From Nocardia sp. NBC_00403 (GTDB lineage Bacteria; Actinomycetota; Actinomycetes; Mycobacteriales; Mycobacteriaceae), in contig NZ_CP107939.1 of assembly GCF_036046055.1 (NCBI RefSeq), positions 2,728,001-2,792,000 of the forward strand: a stretch of 64,000 bases of DNA. Direction: 5' to 3'. The notes below the pieces were generated by a model that searched no databases, was not told the DNA's origin, and saw only the letters and a list, made by a program, of their open reading frames with translations. Of this stretch, positions 17,295 through 25,845 are shown one piece after another. Within the stretch, counting starts at the first letter, position 1. Each line of letters opens with the position of its first letter. Position numbers and translations under genes: made by a program.

Positions 17295-17495
17295 TCAGTG
17301 GTCTGGAAGTGCCACCGGTGCACTGTATTCCGCGACGCGCGATTCGCTGAACACGCTCCTTCCCGCGGTCGCCACCACCGCGCCGCCCTCGCTGACCAAC
17401 CACTGGCCACATACGCAGCGCAGGTAGCGAACAGAGCCGTGTGACGACACGAGGGCCGGGGCGGGCCAGGAGCACGAGGGGCAGGTGGCGATCAT
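17295..17495 (-). CDS. Small zinc-ribbon-like protein
   Basis: 66 residues with MIATCPSC near the N-terminus and RCVCG about 20 residues later, four cysteines able to hold one zinc ion. The rest is short and hydrophobic. It is divergent from the CGNR zinc-finger gene with only 25 bases between start codons, and I recall the same pairing in other actinobacteria. Function unknown. Confidence 0.7.
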   Translation of the reverse strand: MIATCPSCSWPAPALVSSHGSVRYLRCVCGQWLVSEGGAVVATAGRSVFSESRVAEYSAPVALPDH

Positions 17496-17520
17496 GGGTC
17501 CAGCCTGCTGTAATGAGTCA

Positions 17521-18021
17521 GTGCATTTCAACCCTTACGGAGGCGCGGCGGCCGAACTCGCGGCCCGATTGGTGAACGCCGACCCGGACCAGGATCTCCT
17601 CGCGTTGCTCGACGAATCCGGATACAAGCCGCTGAGCACACTGAATGCTCGCCAAGACGCAGAACTGCGCCGTTGGATCGCCAAGCTCGGCGCGGCCTTC
17701 TCCGCGCCGAGCGTCGAGCTGCTCAACGCACTGCTGGCCGAGACGACGAGTCAGCCGTACATCTCCACCCACGACGGCAGGAAGCCACACCTGCATTTCG
17801 CCCGCGAGACCGCGCCCATCGATGAGCGGGTCAAGGCTTACACCGCGGCCGGCTTGGCGGAGCTGTTCTGCGCGGATCCGGCTCGAATCGGACGCTGTGC
17901 TCGGGCCGGGTGTGGCCTGGTCTTCGTCGACACCTCCCGCAACGGGCGGCGACGGTTCTGCTCGACGCGCTGCTCGAACCGCGTGCATGTGGCCGAGCAT
18001 CGAGTTCGTCGTTCGGCCTGA
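17521..18021 (+). CDS. CGNR zinc-finger / ABATE-domain regulator
   Basis: 166 residues. The N-terminal 110 residues resemble the ABATE (putative stress-induced regulator) domain. The C-terminus is a CGNR zinc finger: GRCARAGCGLVFVD, then RRFCSTRCSNRVHVAEHR, with four cysteines and the motif in the form CSNR. Such proteins are thought to bind DNA. The GTG start at 17521 was chosen because the conserved region begins straight after it; the ribosome site is weak. Confidence 0.85.
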   Translation: MHFNPYGGAAAELAARLVNADPDQDLLALLDESGYKPLSTLNARQDAELRRWIAKLGAAFSAPSVELLNALLAETTSQPYISTHDGRKPHLHFARETAPIDERVKAYTAAGLAELFCADPARIGRCARAGCGLVFVDTSRNGRRRFCSTRCSNRVHVAEHRVRRSA

Positions 18022-18075
18022 CGACGGGTAGGGACCGCGCCGAGGGTGTCCGTGTGGCACGCACACTGCGATACG

Positions 18076-18783
18076 TCATTCACGGTGCGTCAGATAGGAA
18101 TTCAGCTCGGCGGCACCGGCCAGCATTGCCCGGCCGCGTTGCGTGAGACGGTCGCGCCAGTCGCCCAGCGTGGCCTCCAGTGGTGCCAGTCCGCCTGCGG
18201 TGCGCACTTGGGCGAGGAGCGGGGCGATCTGACTCAAAAGGTATCCGCCACGTCGCAATTGGTGAGCCAGGTGGACGTCGCGGACATCGTCCGGTGTGTA
18301 GACGCGATAACCGGTCTCGGGATCGCGGTCCGGCGTGATCAATCCGGCCTGCTCCCATTTCCGCAGCGTCGCCGGTCGGATGCGCAGTTGACGGGCGAGT
18401 GGGCCGATGAACATCGCTCCCGTGGGTGGCGATCCCCGCAGATGCGGTGACGTCAGGTCTCGCAGCGCCTTGTCGACCAGGTCGAGTGTCATGCGGTCTT
18501 CCAGGAGTTGCGCATGGCTCGCGTCGACCAGCGCGAGCGCGGCCGCGACGGCGTTGTCATTAACGGCCCGCATGATCGCCGTCGCAGTCTGGTGGCCGTG
18601 GGCGGGCACCAGAGCGGCGAATGCGCGCAGCGCCTCGGCGTGCAAGGGCGTATAGACGCGGTATCCGGTGGGCGTGCGTTCGGCAGGCGGGAGGATGCCC
18701 GCTTCCTCGTAGTTCCGGATCGCCTGCGTGGACAGGCCCTGTGCCCGCGCGAGGTCGACCGGACGCAGTCGTCCGCTACCCAT
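18076..18783 (-). CDS. Tandem MerR regulator, TioE-like
   Basis: 235 residues containing two MerR DNA-binding domains: LRPVDLARAQGLSTQAIRNY at residues 6-25 and a second at about 125-195, where FIGPLARQLRIRPATLRKWE and TGYRVYTPDDVRD are clear. Double-MerR proteins of this length are known as the TioE family, first named in thiocoraline gene clusters. With two HTH units in one chain it may bind DNA as a monomer or bridge distant sites. No effector domain is present. Target genes are unknown. Confidence 0.88.
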   Translation of the reverse strand: MGSGRLRPVDLARAQGLSTQAIRNYEEAGILPPAERTPTGYRVYTPLHAEALRAFAALVPAHGHQTATAIMRAVNDNAVAAALALVDASHAQLLEDRMTLDLVDKALRDLTSPHLRGSPPTGAMFIGPLARQLRIRPATLRKWEQAGLITPDRDPETGYRVYTPDDVRDVHLAHQLRRGGYLLSQIAPLLAQVRTAGGLAPLEATLGDWRDRLTQRGRAMLAGAAELNSYLTHRE

Positions 18784-18842
18784 TTCTGTTTGAAGGTTCT
18801 ACGCAGAGATCCGTGCTATTCACGAGACAAGTTTATAGAAAG

Positions 18843-18860
18843 TTCGACAATGTGGTCGAA
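18843..18860. promoter_or_regulatory. Candidate operator upstream of the TioE-like gene
   Basis: Inverted repeat TTCGAC-6-GTCGAA about 60 bases upstream of the tandem MerR start. It is AT-richer than its surroundings and could be an autoregulatory site. Short arms make chance likely. Confidence 0.3.
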
Positions 18861-19021
18861 GGCAATCGAGCTGCGGAATGCGGGAACTGTGACTCACACG
18901 TCGATCATTACTGCCGGATGGGACCTCGCCGACATCGGTGTCACACTCACCGGCTGTCCAGGGAACGGCTGCCGCGCGCCGACGCCCCGGGACGATCAGG
19001 GCGTCGGGTGCGGCATTCGGC

Positions 19022-19474
19022 TCAGACGGAGATGATCCCGCTGTAGATCGAGAAGCCACGCCCCTTCGTCCGGCAGGTGAAGCTGCCATGGAACCCGGCT
19101 TCACACTTGGCCCCGGCGTGCTCGATGAACGGGCCCCACTGGCCGTCGCCGGTCCTGACGTCGTAGAGGGTCGGGTTGCCGCCCGGCACTGTGCGCGGCG
19201 TGCCGCTCATGAAAGTGGGGTGGGCGGGCAGCGACGGCTGGTCGATCACAATGTCGCGCACCGGGAAGAGGAACGGCAGGAACGAGTATTGGATCTGCAT
19301 GGAGTTCGTCAGATCGCAGCCGACGGTGCCGTCGCCGGTAATGGAGCACTGCATAACGCCGTTGCTGAAATGCACGGTGTTCCCGTCATCGGCCTGTGCG
19401 GTACCAGCCAGCAGGGCCGGGGCCACCACCGCGGCCGCGAACACAACGGCGAACCTCTTGATGATGCGCTTCAT
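19022..19474 (-). CDS. Small secreted protein of unknown function
   Basis: 150 residues with a clear Sec signal peptide (KRIIKRFAVVFAAAVVAPAL, cleavage likely after AQA near residue 28). The mature part has cysteines in MQCSITGDGTVGCDL and KCEAGFHGSFTC, consistent with two disulfides in an outside protein. An AGGAGA ribosome site precedes the ATG. Small secreted proteins of this sort are common in Nocardia and Mycobacterium; I do not recognise the family. Confidence 0.8.
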   Translation of the reverse strand: MKRIIKRFAVVFAAAVVAPALLAGTAQADDGNTVHFSNGVMQCSITGDGTVGCDLTNSMQIQYSFLPFLFPVRDIVIDQPSLPAHPTFMSGTPRTVPGGNPTLYDVRTGDGQWGPFIEHAGAKCEAGFHGSFTCRTKGRGFSIYSGIISV

Positions 19475-19948
19475 GCAATCTCCTCGATGATTTCGATGGG
19501 TGCAGATAAACGAACTCCCGGGTCTGTCGATCGTCATGAAGTATTCGTTTCGGCCATCAGTGAAGATTGCGCGCAGTCCCACTCGCGCAGTAGAGCGGGC
19601 GCGCACTCGGCGATTGCTTCGCGGAATGCGGTACGACTCACCGGGGCCGGGTGATCGGCGAAGACTTGATGTTCGAGCCGCTGTCCACGCCGGGGGCGGC
19701 CGGTTGTCCGAGCTTGCTATCCCCACCAGCATCGCGGCCGATGGGCAGCCGTCGTGTTGGTGGCGTAGTGCGACGAAGGCGCGTTGTGAGCGACTCGCGC
19801 CGACATGTCCACTGTTACCAAACCGTGATGCTATCCGCGCACCGTGGCGTTGCCCATCGGCATATGTTGTTGCCCACAACATATTAGCTCGACGCAGTGC
19901 CGGAGTCCTTCCGACGGGTCGTCGGTTGTTCCAGGAAGGTTCCTCCAG
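19475..19948. other. Intergenic region before the sugar transporter operon
   Basis: 474 bases with no convincing gene. It holds the start of the secreted-protein gene's upstream region on the left and, near the right end, the palindrome at 19862-19884 that probably controls the ABC operon. The rest shows nothing I can name. Confidence 0.6.
19862..19884. promoter_or_regulatory. ROK-type operator for the sugar ABC operon
   Basis: Perfect 9-base inverted repeat ATATGTTGT-TGCCC-ACAACATAT, AT-rich in a GC-rich spacer, 65 bases before the start of the binding-protein gene. Sites with GTTG/CAAC arms are typical of ROK/XylR repressors, and a ROK gene lies at the end of the same operon. The link is inferred. 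Confidence 0.75.
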
Positions 19949-21106
19949 ATGCAGACTAAAAGCCAGGTCTCGTTCGGAAAAAACAGGCACGGACGGGCAC
20001 GGGTCGGGGCTCTGGCGGTGGGGTTGGTCGGAGTGTTGGCGCTCACCGCCTGCGGCGCGAACTCTTCGCGTAATGACGGGGACACCGAGACCAAGTCCGG
20101 CGGTGGGAAGAACGGGACGATCGGGGTGATCCTGCCCGAGACCGCGACGTCGGCCCGGTGGGAGGGCTTCGACAAACCGATGCTCGAGAAGGCTCTGAGT
20201 GCGCAGGGGTTCGATGCCGATGTGCAGAACGCCCAGGGCGAGGTGCAGAAGTTCACTACCTTGGCGGACGGCATGATCGCCAAGGGCGTGAAGGTTTTGA
20301 TCATTGCGGCGATCAACAGCGAAGTCGGCGGCGCGGTTGCGGCCAAGGCGAAGAAGGCCGGGATTCCGACGATCGACTACGACCGGCTCAACCTCGGTGG
20401 ATCCTCGGACTACTACGTCTCGTTCGACAATGTGCGGGTCGGGCAGTTGCAGGGGCAGGGGTTGGCAGATGCGCTGAAGGACAAGCCCGGCGGGCAGGTG
20501 ATCGAGATCGAAGGGGCCCCGACCGACAACAACGCCACGCTGTTCCACGACGGGCAGCGGAAAGTTCTGCAGCCGCTGTACGACTCGGGCGCGCTGAAGC
20601 TGGTCCAGAGCCAGCCGATCGATGGATGGAACAACCAGAAGGGTGGCACCACCTTCGAACAGATACTGACCACGAATGTCGGCAAGGTCGATGGCGTGGT
20701 CGCCGCCAACGACGGTCTTGCCGGTGCGGTGATCACTGTGCTCAAGAAGAACGGGCTCAATGGGAAGGTGCCGGTGACCGGGCAGGATGCGACAGCCGAA
20801 GGACTGAAGGCGATCCTGCGCGGGGACCAGTACATGACCGTGTTCAAGCCGATCCAGCAGGAGGCCGATGCTGTCGCCAAACTTGCTGTCGCACTCGCCA
20901 ATAACGACAAAGCGGCGGCGGATGCCCTTGCCACCGGCGTGAGTCAGGATGCGAAAGGCAAGCGTGAGGTCAGGTCCGTGCTGCTGGAGCCGTTCACGAT
21001 CACCCGGCCGAACGTCAAGCGGGTAGTCGCCGAAGGCTATGTCCCGGCGCGCGAGATCTGCGGCGGCGACCTGCAGGCGGCCTGCACCGAGCTCGGTATT
21101 TCCTGA
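19949..21106 (+). CDS. Sugar ABC transporter substrate-binding lipoprotein (xylose/ribose class)
   Basis: 385 residues. The signal ends in the lipobox LTAC (Cys35), so the protein is anchored to the outer face of the membrane. The mature part is a periplasmic-binding-protein type 1 fold (Peripla_BP_4): GTIGVILPETATSARWEGFD at its start, then VLIIAAINSEVGG, and VAANDGLAGAV. Features are closest to XylF-type D-xylose binders, but the sugar cannot be fixed from sequence. First gene of a four-gene unit with an ATPase, a permease and a ROK regulator. Confidence 0.9.
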   Translation: MQTKSQVSFGKNRHGRARVGALAVGLVGVLALTACGANSSRNDGDTETKSGGGKNGTIGVILPETATSARWEGFDKPMLEKALSAQGFDADVQNAQGEVQKFTTLADGMIAKGVKVLIIAAINSEVGGAVAAKAKKAGIPTIDYDRLNLGGSSDYYVSFDNVRVGQLQGQGLADALKDKPGGQVIEIEGAPTDNNATLFHDGQRKVLQPLYDSGALKLVQSQPIDGWNNQKGGTTFEQILTTNVGKVDGVVAANDGLAGAVITVLKKNGLNGKVPVTGQDATAEGLKAILRGDQYMTVFKPIQQEADAVAKLAVALANNDKAAADALATGVSQDAKGKREVRSVLLEPFTITRPNVKRVVAEGYVPAREICGGDLQAACTELGIS

Positions 21107-21116
21107 GGCGCCGAGC

Positions 21117-21890
21117 ATGAGTGAGCCGCTTCTTCAGATCACTGGTCTCAACAAGAGTTTCGGACCGGTCCATGTCCTGCACGATGTGGATTTCACGGCG
21201 CCCGCCGGTGAGGTCACCGCCCTCGTCGGGGACAACGGTGCAGGCAAGTCCACATTGGTGAAATGCATTGCCGGCATTCACGCTTTCGACTCCGGGACGG
21301 TGCGGTACCGGGGCGAGCCGGTGCACATCCGCGGTCCGAAGGACGCAGCGGAGCTCGGCATCGAGGTCGTGTACCAGGATCTCGCGCTGGCCGACAATCT
21401 CGACATCGTGCAGAACATGTTCCTCGGCCGGGAGCGCGGACGTCCGTGGCTGCTGGACGAGGCGAGCATGGAGGAGGCGGCGCGGCAGACGCTGGCATCG
21501 CTGTCGGTGCGCACCGTGAAATCGGTGCGCACCCCGGTGTCGGCGCTGTCGGGCGGGCAGCGTCAAACGGTCGCCATCGCGAAATCGGTGCTCTGGAACA
21601 GCAATCTGGTGCTGCTCGACGAGCCGACGGCCGCGCTCGGCGTCGCGCAGACCCGGCAGGTCCTCGACTTGGTCCGGCGGCTCGCCGAACAGGGGCTCGG
21701 CGTGGTGCTGATCAGCCACAACATGGCCGACGTCTTCGAGGTCGCCGACCGGATCTCGGTGCTGTATCTGGGGCGGATGGCGGCCGAGGTGCACACCAAG
21801 GACGTGACCCACAGTCAGGTCGTCGAACTGATCACCGCGGGACGTTCCGGTGATCTGGGGCTGGCTCGACCGGAATCCGCGGTGCTGTGA
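21117..21890 (+). CDS. Sugar ABC transporter ATP-binding protein, single domain
   Basis: 257 residues with one complete ATPase domain: Walker A GDNGAGKST, signature LSGGQRQ, Walker B LVLLDEPTAAL and the switch His in ISHN. Xylose and ribose systems in proteobacteria normally use a double ATPase of about 500 residues (XylG/RbsA); the single-domain form here would have to act as a homodimer. It starts 10 bases after the binding-protein stop and its stop overlaps the permease start. Confidence 0.9.
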   Translation: MSEPLLQITGLNKSFGPVHVLHDVDFTAPAGEVTALVGDNGAGKSTLVKCIAGIHAFDSGTVRYRGEPVHIRGPKDAAELGIEVVYQDLALADNLDIVQNMFLGRERGRPWLLDEASMEEAARQTLASLSVRTVKSVRTPVSALSGGQRQTVAIAKSVLWNSNLVLLDEPTAALGVAQTRQVLDLVRRLAEQGLGVVLISHNMADVFEVADRISVLYLGRMAAEVHTKDVTHSQVVELITAGRSGDLGLARPESAVL

Positions 21891-23341
21891 ACGAGCGTGC
21901 TGTAAACGAGAAAGACAATGTAATGACGAATACTTCCGTGGTCCCGACGACAACGGCGGTCGCCGACTTCGGGATCGACACCACCACGCAGTCCACCGCG
22001 GATGCGGTCCGCGAGTATCTGTCCCGGCTGCGCGGCGGCGATATCGGCTCGCTGCCCGCGCTGCTCGGACTTGTCGCGCTCGTCATCATGTTCTCGGCGT
22101 TGTCGGATGTGTTCTTCTCGCTCAACAACATCGCGAACCTGCTCGCGCAGGGCGCGGGGCAGACGATCATCGCCATCGGGATCGTCTTCGTGTTGTTGAT
22201 CGGGGAGATCGACCTGTCGGCGGGCACGGCGTCGGGCGTCGCGGGCGCGGTGCTGGCGATGCACTATGTCGAGAACGGAAACCTGCTCGCCGGCATGGGT
22301 TCGACGGTGTTCATCATCTTCGTCGCAATGCTGATACTGGCGGCCGTCCTGGCCGGGCTGCTACGGATCTGGCCCGGCGTCGCGGTGTCGCTGCTCGGTC
22401 TCGCGCTGACCGTGTCGGGGCTGGAAGCGAATCCCTGGATCGAGATGCTGCTCGCGGTGTGCGTCGGCACGGCGATCGGCTGCATCACCGGGTTCCTCAT
22501 CGCCAAGATCGGCATGCCGTCCTTCGTGGTGACCCTCGCGCTGTTCCTGGCGTGGCAGGGTGTGATTCTGCAGCTGATCGGTGAGGGCGGCGTGCTGGGC
22601 ATCAGCTCCTCGACGGTGCTGGATCGGGTGGCCAACGGCAACCTGTCGACGGTGGGCAGCTGGGCGCTGTTCGTCGTGGCGGCAGGGGGGTATGCGGCGC
22701 TCACCATCGGCAGACATGTCTTGCGTTTGCGACGTGGTCTGGTGACCCAGCCGACGCCGCTTGTGGTGGTCAAGGTTTCGGTGTTGACCGTCTTGGCGGC
22801 GGTGGCCACCGCCCTGCTCACGATCAACAGATCGCGCAACGACGCCATCGAGATCCGTGGTGTGCCCTACGTTGTGCCGATTGTCTTGGCACTGTTGGTC
22901 ATCGGGACCTATGTCCTCAACAGGACGACCTATGGCAGGCACATCTACGCGGTCGGCGGCAATCGCGAGGCCGCGCGGCGGGCCGGCATCAATGTCACTC
23001 GGATCCGGGCGAGCGTTTTCGTGGTGTGCTCGTCGTGCGCGGCCGTCGGCGCGATCGTGTACTCGTCCAAGGTCGGCTCGGTCGACCCGCAGGCGGGCGG
23101 GCTCAACACTTTGCTGTTCGCGGTCGGTGCCGCGGTGATCGGCGGCACCTCGCTGTTCGGCGGCAAGGGCCGGGTCGCGGACGCGGTGATCGGCGGCACG
23201 GTGCTCGCCGTCGTCGCCAATGGGCTCGGGCTGCTCGAGCAGCCCGCCGCGGTGGTCGCCATCGTCACCGGTCTGGTGCTGTTGCTGGCCGCAACCGTCG
23301 ACGCGCTGACGCGCCGCCGTGCGGCCACTACGGAAGGTTGA
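21887..23341 (+). CDS. Sugar ABC transporter permease (XylH type)
   Basis: 484 residues and about 11-12 membrane helices; the BPD_transp_2 family motif is visible in GRHIYAVGGNREAARRAGI and AAVIGGTSLFGGKG. The length is like that of the long XylH permeases, not the shorter RbsC type. The GTG at 21887 overlaps the ATPase stop (GTGA); an ATG at 21923 is an alternative start and removes 12 polar residues. It forms the membrane channel for the sugar captured by the lipoprotein at 19949. Confidence 0.9.
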   Translation: MNERAVNEKDNVMTNTSVVPTTTAVADFGIDTTTQSTADAVREYLSRLRGGDIGSLPALLGLVALVIMFSALSDVFFSLNNIANLLAQGAGQTIIAIGIVFVLLIGEIDLSAGTASGVAGAVLAMHYVENGNLLAGMGSTVFIIFVAMLILAAVLAGLLRIWPGVAVSLLGLALTVSGLEANPWIEMLLAVCVGTAIGCITGFLIAKIGMPSFVVTLALFLAWQGVILQLIGEGGVLGISSSTVLDRVANGNLSTVGSWALFVVAAGGYAALTIGRHVLRLRRGLVTQPTPLVVVKVSVLTVLAAVATALLTINRSRNDAIEIRGVPYVVPIVLALLVIGTYVLNRTTYGRHIYAVGGNREAARRAGINVTRIRASVFVVCSSCAAVGAIVYSSKVGSVDPQAGGLNTLLFAVGAAVIGGTSLFGGKGRVADAVIGGTVLAVVANGLGLLEQPAAVVAIVTGLVLLLAATVDALTRRRAATTEG

Positions 23342-23367
23342 GTGCGGGTGATGGTATCCCTGAGGGC

Positions 23368-24534
23368 ATGACCAGCCCCGCCGTCGCCCGCCCTGACGAG
23401 TTGCGACGCGTCAACCGGGCGATCCTGCTGCGCCGGTTGCACGCGGGCGGCCCGGCGACGCGGGCGGCCTTGGCAACGGAACTCGGTCTCAACCGTTCCA
23501 CCATCAAGATGCTGGTGGACGGGCTTGCCGAGACCGGAGTGGTGGAGGAGCGGGTGCCTCGGCTCGCGCGTGGTGCGGGCAGACCGTCACTGCTGGTGCT
23601 GCCGCAACCGCAGGCGGTGGTCGTGCTGGCGGTGGATGTGCAGGTGGAGCATGTCGGGATCGCGTTGATCGGGCTCGGTGGCCAGATCCTCGGTCGCGAC
23701 AGCTGGAATCTGCGTGGGCGGCAACGGGAATCGAGCGAGGTGATGACCCATGTCGCGGAATCCGCGGCGCTGCTCAGCAGCGACCTCGACCTACGCCCCG
23801 CCGCCGCCGGTATCTCGGTGCCGGGCGTGGTGCGGCGCTCCGACGGGTATGTGCACGATGCGGCCAACCTCAATTGGGTCGATGTCGCGCTCGGCGATCG
23901 GATGACCACGCTGCTCGGGGTTCCCGTTGTCGTCGGCAACGATGCGGAGTTCGGTGCGCTGGCCGAGCATCTGCGCGGCGTCGGGCGTGGTGTTTCGGAC
24001 GCGGTCTTCGTGTCGGCGGACATCGGCGTCGGTGGGGGACTGATCGCGCAGGGTTCGCTATTGCGCGGTGCGGCAGGGTATCTCGGCGAGATCGGCCATA
24101 TGACCGTGCGGCCGGGTGGCCGCCCGTGCCACTGTGGCAACGAGGGCTGCTGGGAGACCGAGGTCGGCGAGGCCGCGCTGACCAGAGCGCTCGGCCTTGC
24201 CGCGGACAGCCCGCGCGGCGCGATTGTCGCGGAACTGCGTGAGCTGGAACGCAATTACGACGCGGTCGACCGACTCGGCGAATACATCGACTGGCTCGCT
24301 CTCGGTCTGGTGAACGTGGTCAACATCCTCGGCCCCGAACTCGTCGTCCTCGGCGACCTGCTCACCGCGTTGCCCGACGCCGTTGTGGAGCGGGCCGCCG
24401 AGCAGGTGCGTCGCCGCAGCATGGTGAGCCGGGCGATCGGTGGCGTTCGAGTCGAAAAGTCTTCTCTCGGACCGGATCTGAAACTTCTCGGTGCGGCGGA
24501 AGCGGCATTCGAGGGAGTTCTCGGCACGGTCTGA
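23368..24534 (+). CDS. ROK-family transcriptional regulator (XylR-like)
   Basis: 388 residues. An N-terminal winged HTH (ATRAALATELGLNRSTIKML, about residues 31-50) is joined to a sugar-kinase-like ROK domain with GEIGHM and the zinc motif CHCGNEGCWE. ROK repressors bind the transported sugar or its phosphate and release DNA. The gene lies 26 bases after the permease, so it is co-transcribed with the transporter, and the likely operator is the palindrome at 19862-19884. Confidence 0.92.
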   Translation: MTSPAVARPDELRRVNRAILLRRLHAGGPATRAALATELGLNRSTIKMLVDGLAETGVVEERVPRLARGAGRPSLLVLPQPQAVVVLAVDVQVEHVGIALIGLGGQILGRDSWNLRGRQRESSEVMTHVAESAALLSSDLDLRPAAAGISVPGVVRRSDGYVHDAANLNWVDVALGDRMTTLLGVPVVVGNDAEFGALAEHLRGVGRGVSDAVFVSADIGVGGGLIAQGSLLRGAAGYLGEIGHMTVRPGGRPCHCGNEGCWETEVGEAALTRALGLAADSPRGAIVAELRELERNYDAVDRLGEYIDWLALGLVNVVNILGPELVVLGDLLTALPDAVVERAAEQVRRRSMVSRAIGGVRVEKSSLGPDLKLLGAAEAAFEGVLGTV

Positions 24535-24732
24535 GCGCCGCTGCGCACCGCTGTGACCGGCCGGCTCGTCGGCTGCTCGAATCAATACACCCGAGTGTCA
24601 ACGCCTTCGGCCGACCCCGCACCCGAGCGGTCGCTTGGCCTGCTGACCTGCAGCTTTACTTGCATCGAGATCCGTGACATGCTATCGCGATTCGATCGCG
24701 GGGGTCGCGATCAGGGGCGAGGGGGTTGTTGT

Positions 24733-25263
24733 ATGGACAGGTATCCCAGGTCGTTGTCGCGCGCGCCACGAAGCGAGCCACCGCTGCGGCCGTGCCGGCC
24801 ATCGCGTCGAACAACGGGATTCGATGAGCTGCCATCGCCGCCACGCGAGCGGATGTGCCGTGCCCGCCCTTCGGTGGATCCGGCCGGTGCCCGCCGGGCA
24901 GCCGGTCTGTCGGCCGCCGAGAGCACGATTCTCGAAGTGGATTCGGCGACAAAACTATTCGCGGATCGAACACTGCGGCTCACCCTCGAAGTGCTCGATC
25001 ACCGTCGACCGGTCGCACAGCTGGCCGCGGTCGCCGAGCCTGCGGTGCTGTCCGCGGTGCGGACTCTGGTCAGAGCCGACCTGGCGCCAGGGCGCACCCT
25101 GGGCGCGGCGGTGCTGACCAGAGTGGACGTGGTCATGGTCGATGCCGCCGCCGCGGAAGTGTGCGCCGCCTACGACCGCGGCACCCGCCACTTCGCGCTG
25201 GCTGCCCGCATCACCCGCACGCGTGCCAAGGGCTGGCGTTTGAGTGCGCTGCGGCTGTTTTGA
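24733..25263 (+). CDS. Rv3235-family protein
   Basis: 176 residues. A basic, low-complexity N-terminus is followed by a compact domain from about residue 75: RLTLEVLDHRRPVAQLAAVA, then VDAAAAEVCAAYDRGTRHFAL and a final GWRLSALRL. This pattern matches the actinobacterial Rv3235 family, of unknown function and often near secA in Mycobacteriales. The ATG at 24733 has GAGGGGG 8 bases upstream. Here it stands alone between the ROK gene and a SnoaL-like gene. Confidence 0.75.
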   Translation: MDRYPRSLSRAPRSEPPLRPCRPSRRTTGFDELPSPPRERMCRARPSVDPAGARRAAGLSAAESTILEVDSATKLFADRTLRLTLEVLDHRRPVAQLAAVAEPAVLSAVRTLVRADLAPGRTLGAAVLTRVDVVMVDAAAAEVCAAYDRGTRHFALAARITRTRAKGWRLSALRLF

Positions 25264-25296
25264 CCGCAAACCGATCGAGGAGCAGGGCACAGAGCT

Positions 25297-25734
25297 TCAG
25301 CCGTTCTGCCGGAAACCGTTGCCGTCGAACATTTCCTGAGCGCGTTGCGTGTCCATGTACTCGCGGACCCGGTGGATGCGGCCGTCGGAGAGTTCGAAGA
25401 TGAAGCAGTAGTCGTTGTCGTAGGGGCGGCCGTTCATCAGGGTTGCTCGCATTCGGGTCTCGACTACGACGGTCGTGTCGGTCGCGGTGACTGCTGTGAA
25501 GTCCACTTGCCGGTCGGCTACGAACACCGCGGGGAATTCGGTGGTCAGGAAATGCACGACGCGGTCTCGGCCGATGAGGTGGCTGATGCCGTCGAGTGCG
25601 CGGGCGGTGGCGTTGTGGGGCGGGGCCAGCCATTCGATGTCGGGGGTGAGGATGGCGGCGATTCGTTCGGGGTTTCGGGTGGCGAACTCGCGCCAGGCCC
25701 GCAGGATGAATTCTGTGCTCGTCGTTGCGTCCAT
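25297..25734 (-). CDS. SnoaL-like / NTF2-fold protein
   Basis: 145 residues with the NTF2-like cone fold pattern: an N-terminal helix (TEFILRAWREFATRNPERIAA), then TPDIEWLAPP, and a late RMRATLMNGRPYDNDYCFIFEL typical of SnoaL_2 proteins. Some members are small isomerases or epoxide hydrolases, many have no known activity. It faces the Ada-like gene across 111 bases that hold a large palindrome. Confidence 0.82.
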   Translation of the reverse strand: MDATTSTEFILRAWREFATRNPERIAAILTPDIEWLAPPHNATARALDGISHLIGRDRVVHFLTTEFPAVFVADRQVDFTAVTATDTTVVVETRMRATLMNGRPYDNDYCFIFELSDGRIHRVREYMDTQRAQEMFDGNGFRQNG

Positions 25735-25772
25735 GCGGGCAATCCTGGGTGGTGTGCGGCTACCGATCTCGC

Positions 25773-25808
25773 CATATTCGGACACGGTGGCAGGCGTGTC
25801 CGAATATG
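25773..25808. promoter_or_regulatory. Large inverted repeat between the SnoaL-like and Ada-like genes
   Basis: Two perfect 13-base arms, CATATTCGGACAC and GTGTCCGAATATG, are separated by 10 bases. The element sits midway in the divergent spacer and is AT-richer than its surroundings, as expected of a dimeric regulator's operator. The size and perfect match make chance unlikely. The Ada-like protein next door, which has an AraC-type HTH, is one candidate binder. Confidence 0.75.
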
Positions 25809-25845
25809 TCTGGTCGGTGGGCCGGGCTGCGTGCAGACTTCGGAT

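Noticed and set aside
19022..21118. A 698-codon reverse-strand open frame running from the sugar-binding gene to the secreted protein
   Set aside because: Only the last 150 codons have a signal peptide and ribosome site; the rest is antisense to the binding lipoprotein, a common effect of high GC codon use.
24680..24725. CG-rich inverted words (TCGCGAT...ATCGCGA) upstream of the Rv3235-like gene
   Set aside because: Arms are short, overlapping and made of common GC-rich words; no regulator is adjacent.
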